The translations under genes and the position numbers were made by a program. From IMG/VR virus record IMGVR_UViG_3300023181_000025, positions 62,001 to 126,000 of that record: DNA of 64,000 nt. The stretch is one strand, 5' to 3'. Of this stretch, positions 1-9,225 are shown in pieces (positions within the stretch are counted from its first letter, which is position 1; every line of letters starts with the position of its first letter). A model generated the notes under the pieces. That model was given only the letters and a program-made list of their open reading frames with translations, ran no database searches and was not told the origin of the DNA. Source of the stretch: a virus.

Positions 1-33
1 CTGCTCTCATCTCACTGGGTAATTGATTTTTAT

Positions 34-441
34 TCATATGACGCCTTGTTCCTGTAAAAATTCTTTGGTTAGTGGAAGGTCTTCAGGATAGATCTCCACC
101 ATTGTCCAGCCATTGGCTTCGCAATATTTTTTCTTTTCCATATCTCTCTCAATCTGAGCATAGAAATTCATTTTATTTCCTTTGTGGAAATGTTTGTTTG
201 GTGTTCTGTGTTGTTCACCCTGAATTTCTATTGCAACCTTATATGTAAGGTTTAAAAGATCAATGGTCATTCGAGTTCCGGCGACAGGAAACTCTTCATA
301 TACAATATGGTTTTTCCAAAATGGGTATAGGAAAAATTTAACTGAATCTTGAAACTTACTGCGGGTTTTCTTATTCCATTTAATTAAATATTTTGAAACG
401 GCCTTTTCTATTTTGTTTCCTTGGGGGGTGTAAAGGATCAC
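34..441 (-). CDS. PD-(D/E)XK-like nuclease (Vsr/DUF559-like)
   Basis: A 135-residue protein. A D (residue ~60, in TIDLL) is followed by E-I-Q-G-E-Q-H (residues ~72-78), the D...ExQ spacing of Vsr/DUF559-type single-domain PD-(D/E)XK nucleases; the second acidic/Gln pair replaces the usual ExK. It is the last gene of the leftward recombination/nucleotide operon and overlaps the recA-like gene by 4 nt, so translational coupling is likely. Family assignment is by motif reading only; it could be a homing-type or repair nuclease. Confidence 0.55.
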   Translation of the reverse strand: MILYTPQGNKIEKAVSKYLIKWNKKTRSKFQDSVKFFLYPFWKNHIVYEEFPVAGTRMTIDLLNLTYKVAIEIQGEQHRTPNKHFHKGNKMNFYAQIERDMEKKKYCEANGWTMVEIYPEDLPLTKEFLQEQGVI

Positions 442-1631
442 AGATTTTCCTCTTCTTGAATTTCTATTTCTTCGTCAGAAGAAAGATCTATTTCATCGTT
501 TGAAGCAAACTCGTTTAGATATTTTTTAATAGTAGGAAAAATGTCTGGTCTTGCCAAGAATACATTGCACTTGTTTTCTCCATTAACTTTATCTGGAAAA
601 TCAAGTCCTCTTGCTCTCATTTCTTCTACGAAATAAGGCGAAAACTCATTGGCTGCTTTCTTAACCGTTAGAAGCCCATAACTAATAAGCATTCCTCTAA
701 CCTCTAGTTCCGACCAAATGGCAGACCCATTTTTAACTTTATACTTAACTGGATATCTAACAGTCAAGCCAGTAGATTCATTTTCGCTCTTTCTGATCGT
801 TACTTTGCACCAATGGCCAATTGTATTATTGGTTTCAAAATCCAACTTAACTTCTTTTTCTCCATTTTTGGTAATATAGTCAGATTTATTACGAGGCCTA
901 TATTCCATAGAGATATTAGAGAAGTGGATTTGTGCATTCCCCCCTGAACCCCCAACACTAAGCTGGTCTTTAACATCATACTTAGGGGCAATGTGAGCAC
1001 TAACTTGAGCGATTAGAACGAGAACATGGCCGAAAGTGGCAATTGGAAGGCCTACTTGTTTTAAAAGTCTCTTTGTTAAGACTTGTGGTCCGGCAACCTT
1101 AACGCTTTCGTCTCCGTCAAAAGATTTCTTTACGTCCGCCTTTAGAATAAGGCCGTCCATACTATCAATTACAATAAGAAATTTAAAATCTTCCGGATTG
1201 TCTGTAACTAAATCGAAAATTAGTTGAGCAAGACTATCAAAAATATTTGACTTTAGAACTAGGCAGGTGCCTACATCCCATTTCGAGAAGTCTTCGGTAA
1301 ACTTAATTCCACAACGAGCCTTCATCTTTTCTGACAGCCTTCCCTCGGCTTTAATATAAAGAACTTTAGAGCGAGGAACAACTTCTAAAAAGTTCGCAGC
1401 CTCCTCTAGGGTGCTGGCGGATTTGCCGCCTTCAGAACTCCCTGATTTTCTTATGATTCCCGGACCATACCCGCCATCTAACGCGGCGTCTAGCTTAATG
1501 CTTCCACTAGAATACTTATAGGTAAAATCTTGAATTCCATTGTAATGGTCCTCCTTATGCTTTTCTCCATACCTTTCGATAACAGACTTAATCTTTGGTT
1601 TGGATTCTTTTTCTTCTTTAGTTTTTGCCAT
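438..1631 (-). CDS. RecA/UvsX-type recombinase
   Basis: A 397-residue RecA-superfamily ATPase expected to form filaments on ssDNA and drive strand exchange in phage recombination-dependent replication. Walker A reads GSSEGGKSA (residues ~63-71). Walker B is the hydrophobic strand LIVIDSMDG (~150-158). The acidic C-terminus (EIEIQEEENL) resembles RecA/UvsX tails. Between them lies a glycine-rich stretch (SVGGSGGN) where RecA proteins have loop L2. Its length matches T4 UvsX (about 390) more than bacterial RecA. It sits with a nuclease and, further upstream in the same direction, an SSB gene. Confidence 0.85.
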   Translation of the reverse strand: MAKTKEEKESKPKIKSVIERYGEKHKEDHYNGIQDFTYKYSSGSIKLDAALDGGYGPGIIRKSGSSEGGKSASTLEEAANFLEVVPRSKVLYIKAEGRLSEKMKARCGIKFTEDFSKWDVGTCLVLKSNIFDSLAQLIFDLVTDNPEDFKFLIVIDSMDGLILKADVKKSFDGDESVKVAGPQVLTKRLLKQVGLPIATFGHVLVLIAQVSAHIAPKYDVKDQLSVGGSGGNAQIHFSNISMEYRPRNKSDYITKNGEKEVKLDFETNNTIGHWCKVTIRKSENESTGLTVRYPVKYKVKNGSAIWSELEVRGMLISYGLLTVKKAANEFSPYFVEEMRARGLDFPDKVNGENKCNVFLARPDIFPTIKKYLNEFASNDEIDLSSDEEIEIQEEENL

Positions 1632-1632
1632 G

Positions 1633-1851
1633 TTATAAATTTTCTTTTCTTATTTTGTAAAACGGGCATTCCTCACAATGCTCTTCATTCAAATCCTCTA
1701 TATTCCTATAGAAGCACAAGTATGCCATATGGAGGGTATCTTTGCAACAAGAAAATTCTCCAACCTCAACTTCTTCAAAGCTCCTATATTTACAGGAATG
1801 AAACTTTTCTTTTCCAGATAATTCTTCATTAGCCATTTTGGGATAATGCAC
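1633..1851 (-). CDS. small Cys-rich hypothetical protein
   Basis: About 67-72 residues with seven cysteines, including a C-terminal HCEECPFY group, suggesting zinc binding. Start is ambiguous: GTG at 1851 or ATG at 1836. Both overlap or abut the end of the upstream dehydratase gene. No family recognised. Confidence 0.5.
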   Translation of the reverse strand: MHYPKMANEELSGKEKFHSCKYRSFEEVEVGEFSCCKDTLHMAYLCFYRNIEDLNEEHCEECPFYKIRKENL

Positions 1852-2929
1852 TTTCTACCATTTCTTTTACAAGTTTATCAAAATCATATTCGGGCTTCCA
1901 TCCCATATCTTTTCGAATAAGGTCGCTACTCCCTACGTTCTTAATCGTAGACTCGGAGGGTCGAAAAAACTTAGGATTTATTTTTACAAATATTATTTCT
2001 TCGTTTTCCTCTGATATATATTTTTCATTAATACCTTCCCCAATCCATTTTCCTTTTATACCGGCTATTTCAAAAGCTTTATCTACAAAGTCTTTTATGG
2101 TGTGTGGGACCCCAGACGATAAGACATACTCTTTGATAAAAAGGGAATACGGTTGAGTGAATCCTGCGGATTTTGGAAACTTGCCATACTTTTCTTGATT
2201 TAACATCATCCAGATCCCTACAATAAAATCATTAACATGACTCCAATCTTTTTCTGTGTAGATATATCCTAATTCTATTGGGACTATTGCCACCTTATTC
2301 GTCAAAGATTTCTTTATCTCGGCTGTGCCTCTTGCTATTTTTTGAGTCACAAACTCAATTGAGCGTTTGGGGCTTTCATGGGAGAATAGTATTCCTTGGA
2401 GTGCGTAAAGATCGTATGCTTCTCGATAAATCTTTATGATGTGATGGGAGGCAATTTTGCTTGCACCGTAAGGGGAACGCGCGCTCTTTGGGTGCTCTTC
2501 GTCCTGTGGAACATATTCTACGTCAGATATTTCCTCACTGCTTCCGGCATTGAAAAATCTGCAATGCCTGCAATGTTTTCTTATTGCTTCTAAGCATCTA
2601 ATTACGCCCGTTGCGTTTATATCAAAGGTTAATTCAGGAATATCCCAAGAAGATGAAACAAAGCTTTGGGCAGCAAAATTAATAAAATAGTCTGGCTTTA
2701 TATCCATAACTATTTTTTCCAATGAATGGCTATCCGATAAGTCGGCTGTAATTAATTTAAAATTAGGATTGTCTAAAGCATCTTTTAAGTCGTTTAGGTT
2801 TTGATGCGAAGTGCGTCTTACCACGCCATAAACGTCTAGATTTTCTTTACTTAAAAGAAAATCAATCATTGACGAACCATCAAGACCATTGGCTCCCGTG
2901 CAAATTACTTTTTTCTTAATTGGTTTCAT
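1829..2929 (-). CDS. gmd: GDP-mannose 4,6-dehydratase-like SDR enzyme
   Basis: A 366-residue extended short-chain dehydrogenase. The N-terminal NAD(P)-binding loop is TGANGLDGS (residues ~11-19), close to the TGITGQDGS of Gmd. YGVVRRTS follows at the cofactor 2'-phosphate position. The catalytic pair is YGASK (Tyr-xxx-Lys, ~153-157), and FFNAGSSEE supplies the conserved Ser/Glu. The reaction would convert GDP-mannose to GDP-4-keto-6-deoxymannose, the precursor of fucose- or rhamnose-type sugars. With several glycosyltransferases in the window this suggests phage-directed glycosylation; the acceptor (DNA, virion or cell surface) is unknown. Confidence 0.85.
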   Translation of the reverse strand: MKPIKKKVICTGANGLDGSSMIDFLLSKENLDVYGVVRRTSHQNLNDLKDALDNPNFKLITADLSDSHSLEKIVMDIKPDYFINFAAQSFVSSSWDIPELTFDINATGVIRCLEAIRKHCRHCRFFNAGSSEEISDVEYVPQDEEHPKSARSPYGASKIASHHIIKIYREAYDLYALQGILFSHESPKRSIEFVTQKIARGTAEIKKSLTNKVAIVPIELGYIYTEKDWSHVNDFIVGIWMMLNQEKYGKFPKSAGFTQPYSLFIKEYVLSSGVPHTIKDFVDKAFEIAGIKGKWIGEGINEKYISEENEEIIFVKINPKFFRPSESTIKNVGSSDLIRKDMGWKPEYDFDKLVKEMVESALSQNG

Positions 2930-3117
2930 TTGAAAATTTCTAATTCCACTATTGAATCTTTGATGCTTTTTATTTTAAGCTTTGACCAAAATGATTTATA
3001 AAAATGAATTTTTAAATCATCCATCTCCTCTTGAGAGAAAAACCTTTCTTCGGTAAAATTTTGAAAAGATTCTTCAAAGACCCCCTCAAGGACTGACACT
3101 AAAAGCGATTGATTCAT
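2926..3117 (-). CDS. hypothetical protein
   Basis: 63 residues from ATG 3117; a TTG at 3126 would add three. It overlaps the dehydratase start by 4 nt and the end of the upstream MazG-like gene by about 30 nt, typical of compact phage operons. No recognisable domain. Confidence 0.45.
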   Translation of the reverse strand: MNQSLLVSVLEGVFEESFQNFTEERFFSQEEMDDLKIHFYKSFWSKLKIKSIKDSIVELEIFK

Positions 3118-3583
3118 TAAAATCAAATTTAAATTGTGAATTTTCTTTGATAGCTATTTCATCTAATAGTTCTTGGAAATCTGCCGGTCTGTAGCTTGGC
3201 CCCTTTACCCATTTCCCATCATCACGGCGATGCCCGTCAATAAACTTAGATAAATTAGATGATTGACATTCATCATGACCCAGTTGCATGCAAAGTCCCC
3301 AGCCATTAGCTGCGCCATTAACCACATAACTCGTATCAACTAAGCCATCCCAAACTTTATCTAGCTCTACCCTTGCTTCACCTACATCAACAACATCAGT
3401 TATGCTTAAATCATCGTTATATACCATTTTAAGGCCCATCGCCTCTAATGTTTCCAGGGTTTCCTCTAAAATTAGACGGCCATGAAGAACTCTTGCCTCG
3501 GGCGTGGGTATAGTTGGTCTATTATATGTTGTTTGGCCAGCGGCCACCATAAATTGCTTTACATCTTCTTGAATAGAGTTCAT
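3086..3583 (-). CDS. MazG/HisE-like nucleotide pyrophosphohydrolase
   Basis: 165 residues of the all-alpha NTP-pyrophosphatase type. The helix with RLILEETLETLEAMG carries the ExxE-like metal ligands and DKVWDGLVDTSYV supplies the second D-x-x-D-type motif. Phage members hydrolyse (d)NTPs or ppGpp-like nucleotides and commonly sit near ribonucleotide reductase, as here. The start is supported by a perfect TTGACA/TATATT promoter reading leftward, whose -10 box ends 9 nt before the ATG. Confidence 0.75.
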   Translation of the reverse strand: MNSIQEDVKQFMVAAGQTTYNRPTIPTPEARVLHGRLILEETLETLEAMGLKMVYNDDLSITDVVDVGEARVELDKVWDGLVDTSYVVNGAANGWGLCMQLGHDECQSSNLSKFIDGHRRDDGKWVKGPSYRPADFQELLDEIAIKENSQFKFDFNESIAFSVSP

Positions 3584-3621
3584 AATAAAAATAATATAAC
3601 ATAAATTTTACAGCATGTCAA
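3584..3621 (-). promoter_or_regulatory. sigma70-like promoter, leaderless configuration
   Basis: On the minus strand TTGACA (3621-3616), a 17-nt spacer, TATATT (3598-3593), then 9 nt to the ATG at 3583. Transcription would begin at or within a few bases of the start codon. Confidence 0.7.
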
Positions 3622-3625
3622 TAAC

Positions 3626-4690
3626 TTATCCTAAATCACCAAAACTATCGAAATCTCCAGCTTCAATTGTGGTATCCATGGCACCTACTTCATACCTGTA
3701 ATTTTCAGTTTCTTGATTTGCTACTTGAATCTTAGAAGTATCGGAAAAAGTTCCAAGCCAGCCCCCAATAGGATTATTTTTTTGGTCAAATATTTTTTTG
3801 AATCCGAGCGATACCAAACGATTATTAGCAAGCCATTCAATATATCCTTTGAGTAAACTAGCATTAAACCCAATTAATTCGCCTTGGGAAAATAAATAAT
3901 CCGCCCAAGCTTTTTCATTTTCAACAGTCAATGCAAACAAATCATATACTTTCTGTTCGTTATCCTTCATTATTTGCTGGAAGCCTTCAAGAGGATCTTG
4001 TTTCCAAAACTTCATAATATTTTGAGTTATAGCAACATGAAGAGCTTCGTCGCGTTCAATTAATTGAATTATTGACCCGTTACCCACTAGTTTGCCGCGA
4101 TATTTAAAATACAGTGTGCAAGCGAACGATATGTAAAACGATAGACTTTCGGTGATGTAGGTCGCCAAAACAGCATCAAAAATTTCTTGCTTAATATTTT
4201 TTGGCTCCCCTAAAAGTTTGTCGTAAGAATTCTTTGCAAATTCCATTCGAGAGACAATTTCTTTATCTTCTAGAATAGAATCAAAAAACTGCTTTGGATT
4301 TTTTGTAATATTTTGCAATACCCATGTATAGGACCGAGAGTGAATAGTCTCGTAAAATGCCCATGTTGCACAACAAATTTCAAGTTCTGGGCTAGTTATA
4401 TAACTAGAAACTTCGTGAATACTTCTTGAAAGCATCGAATCTGTTGATGTTTGCCAACGAAGATTATTCTCGAAAATAAACTTTTCCGTAGAATTAAGAG
4501 ACTCATAATCCATGCGGTCCTTTGTAAGATTTATTTCGTCATGCTTCCAAAAGTTTTTGATTTGCTTATCTGTTAACTCAATAAAAATAGGCCTTTTGAC
4601 TAAATCATACCTTTGTAACCCAAGCGACTCCCCCAAAAACATTGGGTTCGCCATGATATCATAATTTTTTGTGTTTAAAACTGTTTTCAT
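3626..4690 (-). CDS. nrdB: ribonucleotide reductase class Ia, beta subunit
   Basis: 354 residues from ATG 4690, which leaves 2 nt to the nrdA stop; an in-frame start at 4720 would overlap nrdA and lacks support. Diiron ligands of E. coli-type NrdB are visible: D in STDSML, E and H in FYETIHSRSYT, and E/E/H in ERDEALH. The Tyr in HSRSYT matches the radical-bearing tyrosine. NrdB makes the tyrosyl radical for ribonucleotide reduction. The gene follows nrdA in an operon. Confidence 0.93.
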   Translation of the reverse strand: MKTVLNTKNYDIMANPMFLGESLGLQRYDLVKRPIFIELTDKQIKNFWKHDEINLTKDRMDYESLNSTEKFIFENNLRWQTSTDSMLSRSIHEVSSYITSPELEICCATWAFYETIHSRSYTWVLQNITKNPKQFFDSILEDKEIVSRMEFAKNSYDKLLGEPKNIKQEIFDAVLATYITESLSFYISFACTLYFKYRGKLVGNGSIIQLIERDEALHVAITQNIMKFWKQDPLEGFQQIMKDNEQKVYDLFALTVENEKAWADYLFSQGELIGFNASLLKGYIEWLANNRLVSLGFKKIFDQKNNPIGGWLGTFSDTSKIQVANQETENYRYEVGAMDTTIEAGDFDSFGDLG

Positions 4691-4692
4691 AT

Positions 4693-6939
4693 TTAAATTG
4701 CACATGCTCCTGAAGCGCATCCGTCATCTTCCTTATTGGACATCCCCTCAGAGTTATGTCCGTCATCTTTTTTGGCGTAATACAGTGTTTTTGCGCCTAG
4801 CTTAAACGATAAAAGAATATCGGAGAGAACTCTTTTTACGGTAAGTTTTTCTTTTGAGTAGAAATGGTCAGCAGAAATAGACATATCACAATATTTTTGA
4901 ATTACTGCATAAATCTTAATAAGATTAGTATTATCAGGCATTTCAAAACAACCTTCATAATTCCAGTTTTTGTTTCCGGGCACAAATTGCTTAATAAGAC
5001 CTTGTTTGGATTCTTTTATTTGGAATCTTGATTGAATTGGTCCGACGCCATTTGTTGAGTTGAGGCAAACAGAAGATGCTTCGCATGGCATCATAGCGGT
5101 TAAGGTCATATTGCGCAAGCCCCAAGTTAGGATTTCTTTCCTGAGCCATTCCCAATCCATAGAAAGCGTCCTGTTGCAAACTTCATCCACAGTTTTTTTA
5201 TAACTGTCGATAGGTAGAATTCCATCGGAATAGCTGCTTTCACTAAATAAGGGTGCTGGACCTCTTTCTTTCGCCAAATTCATAGACGCTTTTAGACAAT
5301 AAAATTGAATCTTCTCCATTAATGCATCTACAAATGCAACAGATTCTGGATCTGAGTATTTTAAGTTATTTTTTGCTAATAAAGCCGCTAAGTTGGTTAT
5401 ACCAATCCCAAGGGATCTTTTATTAACTGCGAAGTTTCTGGCTTGTGGGGCAAAGTAATCTTGAATATCTAAAATATTGTCAAGCTGTCTCACGCTGGTT
5501 TCGCAAATTTCTTCTAATTCCTCATCACTTTTCGCTTCTAAAACATTGATAGCGCAAAGCGTGCAAATTCCAATTTCCCCATCCAAATCATAAAGATTTT
5601 TTGTTGGTGTGATATTCTGCAAAATTTCCTGACACAGATTTGAAAATCCAACCTTTTTCTTCCATGGGCTATGGTTGTTTGCATTATCAATATTTAATAT
5701 ATATATTCTTCCGGTTTCAATTCTTTCCTCGGCTAGGCGAGTAAACAGTTCGTTAGCACTTACTGTTTTTTTCATTTTAATCATTGGGTCGTTTTCGTAA
5801 CGAATATAAAGATCATCGAATTCTGGCAAACCGAAAGCTTCGAATAAGCCTTTTACTTCATTGGGGTTGAAAAGAGTAATGTTTCCGTTCTTAATTAATC
5901 TTTCATAAAAAAGCTTCGAAATCCCTATGCTATAATCCAAGCGCCTTACTCGGTTGGCATCTGTTCCTCTATTATTTTTAAGTTGAAGGATGTCCTCAAT
6001 CTCGTAATGCCAAATTGGGAAGGTTGTGGTGGCACTTCCTCCGCGCGCCCCTTGGAGGGTAGCAATAACGATAGATTCAAATGTTTTCAAATAAGGAATT
6101 ACACCTGTATGTAAAACTTGTCCGCCCCGTATAGGGGAGCCAATTGGGCGCAAACTGCCCGTATCTAGGCCAATTCCATATCCTTTTGAAGTCGCTTGAG
6201 ACGTGAAAACTCGTGATGCGTCAATAGACTCTAAAGTATCCAAAACAGGTAGAAGGCAACAAGACGCATATGATCTTGTATTTGTTCTAAGTTTTGACAT
6301 TAATGGAGAGGGCAAACTTATTTTTCTCTTTGTATAGGAATCATAGGCTCTTTTCACATAAAAAACTCTTTTTTCCGGACTTTCATTAATATGACCGGCC
6401 ATTGCCATTAACATGTATGCAAATGAAGGCGTTTCAAATGATTCTCCTGTTGATTTATTATTATAAAGGTATTTTTCCTTTAATTGTTTAACTGCCGCAG
6501 AATCTAATTGAAGATCTCTATCGTGGTGGATCTTTTCATTCAGTTTGTTAATTTCCTTTTGAGAAAAAACTTTTAAAATTTCTGGATCATAAATACCAAG
6601 ATCAATATTCTTTTTTATAAAATCATATAAATGTGGCGGATTTTTTCCTCCCCAAACCTCTTTTCTTAAAGAAAAGATCATTAATCTACCCGCGACTAGG
6701 CTATAATTGGGAGATGTTTCTGAAAATAAATCGCTGGCAGCGTCTATTATCGAACTATGGATGTCCTGGGAATTAATTTTCTTCGATAGACTCATATTGG
6801 CGTTAATAGCTATTAAATTAGCATCAACTCCACTAACCCCCTCTGTTGCCCAATTTATAACTTTATTTATTTTTTCAACGTCGAACAATTCTTGCGAGCC
6901 GTCTCGTTTTATTACTTTCACCTCTTCATTAATACTCAT
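4693..6939 (-). CDS. nrdA: ribonucleotide reductase class Ia, alpha subunit
   Basis: 748 residues, normal for NrdA. An N-terminal ATP-cone begins with VIKRDGSQELFDVEKI (residues ~9-24). The catalytic barrel follows, with CTLCAIN and the loop NSTNGVGP. The C-terminus CASGACAI provides the redox-relay cysteine pair that reduces the active site. It reduces NDPs to dNDPs together with NrdB. No glutaredoxin/thioredoxin gene was seen in the window, so reductant may come from the host or from elsewhere in the phage genome. Confidence 0.93.
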   Translation of the reverse strand: MSINEEVKVIKRDGSQELFDVEKINKVINWATEGVSGVDANLIAINANMSLSKKINSQDIHSSIIDAASDLFSETSPNYSLVAGRLMIFSLRKEVWGGKNPPHLYDFIKKNIDLGIYDPEILKVFSQKEINKLNEKIHHDRDLQLDSAAVKQLKEKYLYNNKSTGESFETPSFAYMLMAMAGHINESPEKRVFYVKRAYDSYTKRKISLPSPLMSKLRTNTRSYASCCLLPVLDTLESIDASRVFTSQATSKGYGIGLDTGSLRPIGSPIRGGQVLHTGVIPYLKTFESIVIATLQGARGGSATTTFPIWHYEIEDILQLKNNRGTDANRVRRLDYSIGISKLFYERLIKNGNITLFNPNEVKGLFEAFGLPEFDDLYIRYENDPMIKMKKTVSANELFTRLAEERIETGRIYILNIDNANNHSPWKKKVGFSNLCQEILQNITPTKNLYDLDGEIGICTLCAINVLEAKSDEELEEICETSVRQLDNILDIQDYFAPQARNFAVNKRSLGIGITNLAALLAKNNLKYSDPESVAFVDALMEKIQFYCLKASMNLAKERGPAPLFSESSYSDGILPIDSYKKTVDEVCNRTLSMDWEWLRKEILTWGLRNMTLTAMMPCEASSVCLNSTNGVGPIQSRFQIKESKQGLIKQFVPGNKNWNYEGCFEMPDNTNLIKIYAVIQKYCDMSISADHFYSKEKLTVKRVLSDILLSFKLGAKTLYYAKKDDGHNSEGMSNKEDDGCASGACAI

Positions 6940-7262
6940 TATTTCTTTCCCTTTTTATCAAAAAATTGTTTTTCTGCCCTTTGTGTAATTACGTCCTTAG
7001 CTCCTTCTTTTTCCGTTCTAGCCTCGCTAAATTCCTTGCTTATTTTCCAAGCCTCTCCATAAGTTTTGACATTTTTTGTCTTATTTAAAAAGGATTTTTG
7101 AGAGAATGCATCAACTTTCCCATCCACGGAAGCGGTGGGGACCGTAAAAACTCTATTCCATTTAATTCCATCTTGATAGTATTCATGGACATCGTTCATG
7201 CCCTGAAAAACCTCAACCACCTCTTCACCGTCTTTCGGATTCGCGTATATATATAATCCCAT
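6939..7262 (-). CDS. FmdB-like phage hypothetical protein
   Basis: 107 residues starting MGLYIYANPKDGEEVVEVFQ. The opening and the later YGEAWKISKEFSEARTEKEG resemble the FmdB-type family, but the zinc-ribbon cysteines of that family are absent. It overlaps the nrdA start by 1 nt. It is driven by an AGTGTAAATA-type motif at 7291-7307, with AAAAGGAA before the ATG as a plausible ribosome-binding site. Confidence 0.55.
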   Translation of the reverse strand: MGLYIYANPKDGEEVVEVFQGMNDVHEYYQDGIKWNRVFTVPTASVDGKVDAFSQKSFLNKTKNVKTYGEAWKISKEFSEARTEKEGAKDVITQRAEKQFFDKKGKK

Positions 7263-7290
7263 TTTTAAATTCCTTTTACCGTTGGAAACC

Positions 7291-7307
7291 TATTTACACT
7301 AAAAAAA
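7291..7307 (-). promoter_or_regulatory. AGTGTAAATA-type phage promoter motif
   Basis: Minus strand reads a T-run then AGTGTAAATA, 28 nt upstream of the gene starting at 7262. One of about a dozen occurrences of the same motif in promoter positions. Confidence 0.6.
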
Positions 7308-7369
7308 TCTCCCCATCAAAAGTTATAAATCTTTTACTTTCAAGAGTAATTTTTATAAGTAATTGATTA

Positions 7370-8440
7370 TTAAGCTAGATTTTCCAATATAATTTTTGCG
7401 GTATTTTCATAAGTCCAGCTTTTTAATTTCACGCCCTCATGATTATACTTACGTCCTGTTTTAGCGGCAACCAACATTGCATCAATCAAGTCAGAATCTT
7501 TGAAATCGTGCCATTCCCCTTGATTTATATCCTCTCCCTCAATGAAGAACCTATCATCAACAGCATCAACCATTCCATTTGGTTCTATTAAAATTGAATT
7601 GCTTGAATTGCAATAATCCTTGTGAGCGTGAGCGTTTAAAACAATTGCTTGTTTCCCGAGGCAGAGACTTTGGAAAAGTGGAAGATTAAACCCTTCGCCA
7701 CCGCTCATACCTGTTAACTCGATATCTGTATTATTCAATACTAAATTATATTCTGAATTAGTGCTAGAATATGGTAAAATATTGACATTCCAAGGGAGCC
7801 TTTTATCAGGGAGGGAATTAATAATCATGCTTGATTGCTCCTCATTAGACATGAATGCATTATGAATGGAGCAGTCAAGTCTGTATCTTGGATCGCCGCC
7901 GAAAACTTTTACCCAAGCCTTAATAACGCGGATCGTATTTTTTCTTTGTTCTAATTTTCCCTTTAGGCCGAAGGTGAGAACCTCTTTTTCGTCTTCACGC
8001 TTTTCTATCTCAAAAAAAGATTCACTATCAAATCCAAGCGGCGCGTATATTGATTGTATATTATGGTCAAGAAAAACTGATTGAGTGTATCTATTAGATA
8101 CGAAAACCTTATCTTGCTGAGATAAAATATTTTTTTCATAATTGGTAAGCCTATTAGTTTCATGATAAGTAAATAAGCTTGGATTTCTGCCAACTGAATC
8201 CTCCGAACCTCTTATATGAAAGTATTTTAATGTCGGATTATTTCTGTTATAATATTCCTTTGAATATCTTAAGCTATTTTTTATAATTTCTATATCAGAA
8301 TCCTTAAGTTCAAAACATTCCAAACCAATTCCATTTATTGGAAAAAGGCACACATCTGTCATTTTGGTTATTTCTTTAAAAATATTATAACCTGACTGCC
8401 CTATGCTTGTTAAATTAAAAGGTGCTTGAAAATTTATCAT
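7370..8440 (-). CDS. glycosyltransferase, GT4/GT-B type
   Basis: 356 residues. N-terminal SIGQSGYNIF is a Gly-rich acceptor-site loop. The mid-region LTFGLKGKLEQRKNT and the C-terminal GMSGGEGFNLPLFQSLCLGKQ match the GT-B nucleotide-sugar site, where the E in GGEGF is the ribose/phosphate-binding Glu of GT4 enzymes. It would transfer a sugar from a nucleotide donor; donor and acceptor are unknown. It lies in the same orientation as the gmd and nrd genes. Confidence 0.7.
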   Translation of the reverse strand: MINFQAPFNLTSIGQSGYNIFKEITKMTDVCLFPINGIGLECFELKDSDIEIIKNSLRYSKEYYNRNNPTLKYFHIRGSEDSVGRNPSLFTYHETNRLTNYEKNILSQQDKVFVSNRYTQSVFLDHNIQSIYAPLGFDSESFFEIEKREDEKEVLTFGLKGKLEQRKNTIRVIKAWVKVFGGDPRYRLDCSIHNAFMSNEEQSSMIINSLPDKRLPWNVNILPYSSTNSEYNLVLNNTDIELTGMSGGEGFNLPLFQSLCLGKQAIVLNAHAHKDYCNSSNSILIEPNGMVDAVDDRFFIEGEDINQGEWHDFKDSDLIDAMLVAAKTGRKYNHEGVKLKSWTYENTAKIILENLA

Positions 8441-8486
8441 ACTTATGGTCCGCCAAATTCAATTAAGAATTAGGACGGATTAATTT

Positions 8487-8873
8487 TTAGAAAAGAGGAT
8501 CTTCTTCGTCCTCTTCAACGGGGGATGGCTTGCTAGATTTAGCTTTTGGCTCAGAAGTTGCCTGTGATGACTTATCGCCCTTTGGCGGCAAGTCAATTCG
8601 GGAAACCTTGATATAAACCTTAGATTGCTTTTGTCCATCCTTTTCCCAAGTGTCTTGGACGAGTTCCCCCGTTACAATTGCAAAATCCCCTTTGGATGCA
8701 TATTTCTCAAGGACTTCCGCAGTTTTCTCCCAAGCCTCAACTTGAAAGAAGCTCGCTCCCGCATCTTTTCCGAACTTATCAACTGCGATAGAGCCTGTCG
8801 CCTTTTTCTTACCGCCCACATCAGAAACTTTAAAATCTTGAGACCATCTTCCTGTTAAATTTACTATGTTCAT
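8487..8873 (-). CDS. ssb: single-stranded DNA-binding protein
   Basis: 128 residues. The OB-fold opens MNIVNLTGRWSQDFKV and continues with FFQVEAWEKTAEVLEKYASKG and FAIVTGELV, the strand order of bacterial SSB. A low-complexity Ser/Pro/Lys linker follows (residues ~100-117). The acidic end EEDEEDPLF corresponds to the SSB tip that recruits replication proteins. It overlaps the upstream membrane-protein gene by 4 nt. Confidence 0.9.
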   Translation of the reverse strand: MNIVNLTGRWSQDFKVSDVGGKKKATGSIAVDKFGKDAGASFFQVEAWEKTAEVLEKYASKGDFAIVTGELVQDTWEKDGQKQSKVYIKVSRIDLPPKGDKSSQATSEPKAKSSKPSPVEEDEEDPLF

Positions 8874-9184
8874 TTTATTTTTTTATTAATACTATTCAAT
8901 AGAGAGTATACCGACTCAAAGAAATAAATCAAGCATAAAGTTGCGCAAATCCCAAAAAAGATTTCGATTGACCGACAAAACAATATATTAACCCAAAACA
9001 CGAAGCAGAATGCGCATTTCGTAGCAACATATATAAACGCCTTGGCAATTGGGTGACCCATTCTACTGCGAAGTATTAATTTAATTCCTTCTGTTTTGAT
9101 TATCGCTTCCCTGATCGGCCTGCCAATACTTGTGCGATTTAGTAGTATCCAGAGGAAATAGGGAAATAATAGTTCTGCGTTCAT
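8870..9184 (-). CDS. small membrane protein
   Basis: 104 residues with two to three hydrophobic helices (ELLFPYFLWILL near the N-terminus, CAFCFVFWVNILF and FFGICATLCLIYFFESVY centrally) and a basic tail SINKKIK. First gene of the leftward operon, coupled to ssb. Function unknown. Confidence 0.55.
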   Translation of the reverse strand: MNAELLFPYFLWILLNRTSIGRPIREAIIKTEGIKLILRSRMGHPIAKAFIYVATKCAFCFVFWVNILFCRSIEIFFGICATLCLIYFFESVYSLLNSINKKIK

Positions 9185-9191
9185 TTTTTTC

Positions 9192-9219
9192 TTGACAACT
9201 AAAAATCGTTCGTTATAAT
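9192..9219 (+). promoter_or_regulatory. perfect sigma70-type promoter
   Basis: TTGACA at 9192-9197, 16-nt spacer, TATAAT at 9214-9219, reading rightward into a gene-free stretch with three hairpins. No ORF follows until the promoter of the sigma-like gene, so it probably makes a small RNA. Confidence 0.75.
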
Positions 9220-9225
9220 ATACTC

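Noticed and set aside
9025-9185. 23S-like similarity elsewhere
   Set aside because: Looked for further rRNA-like pieces in gene-free regions; only the 34303 element was convincing.
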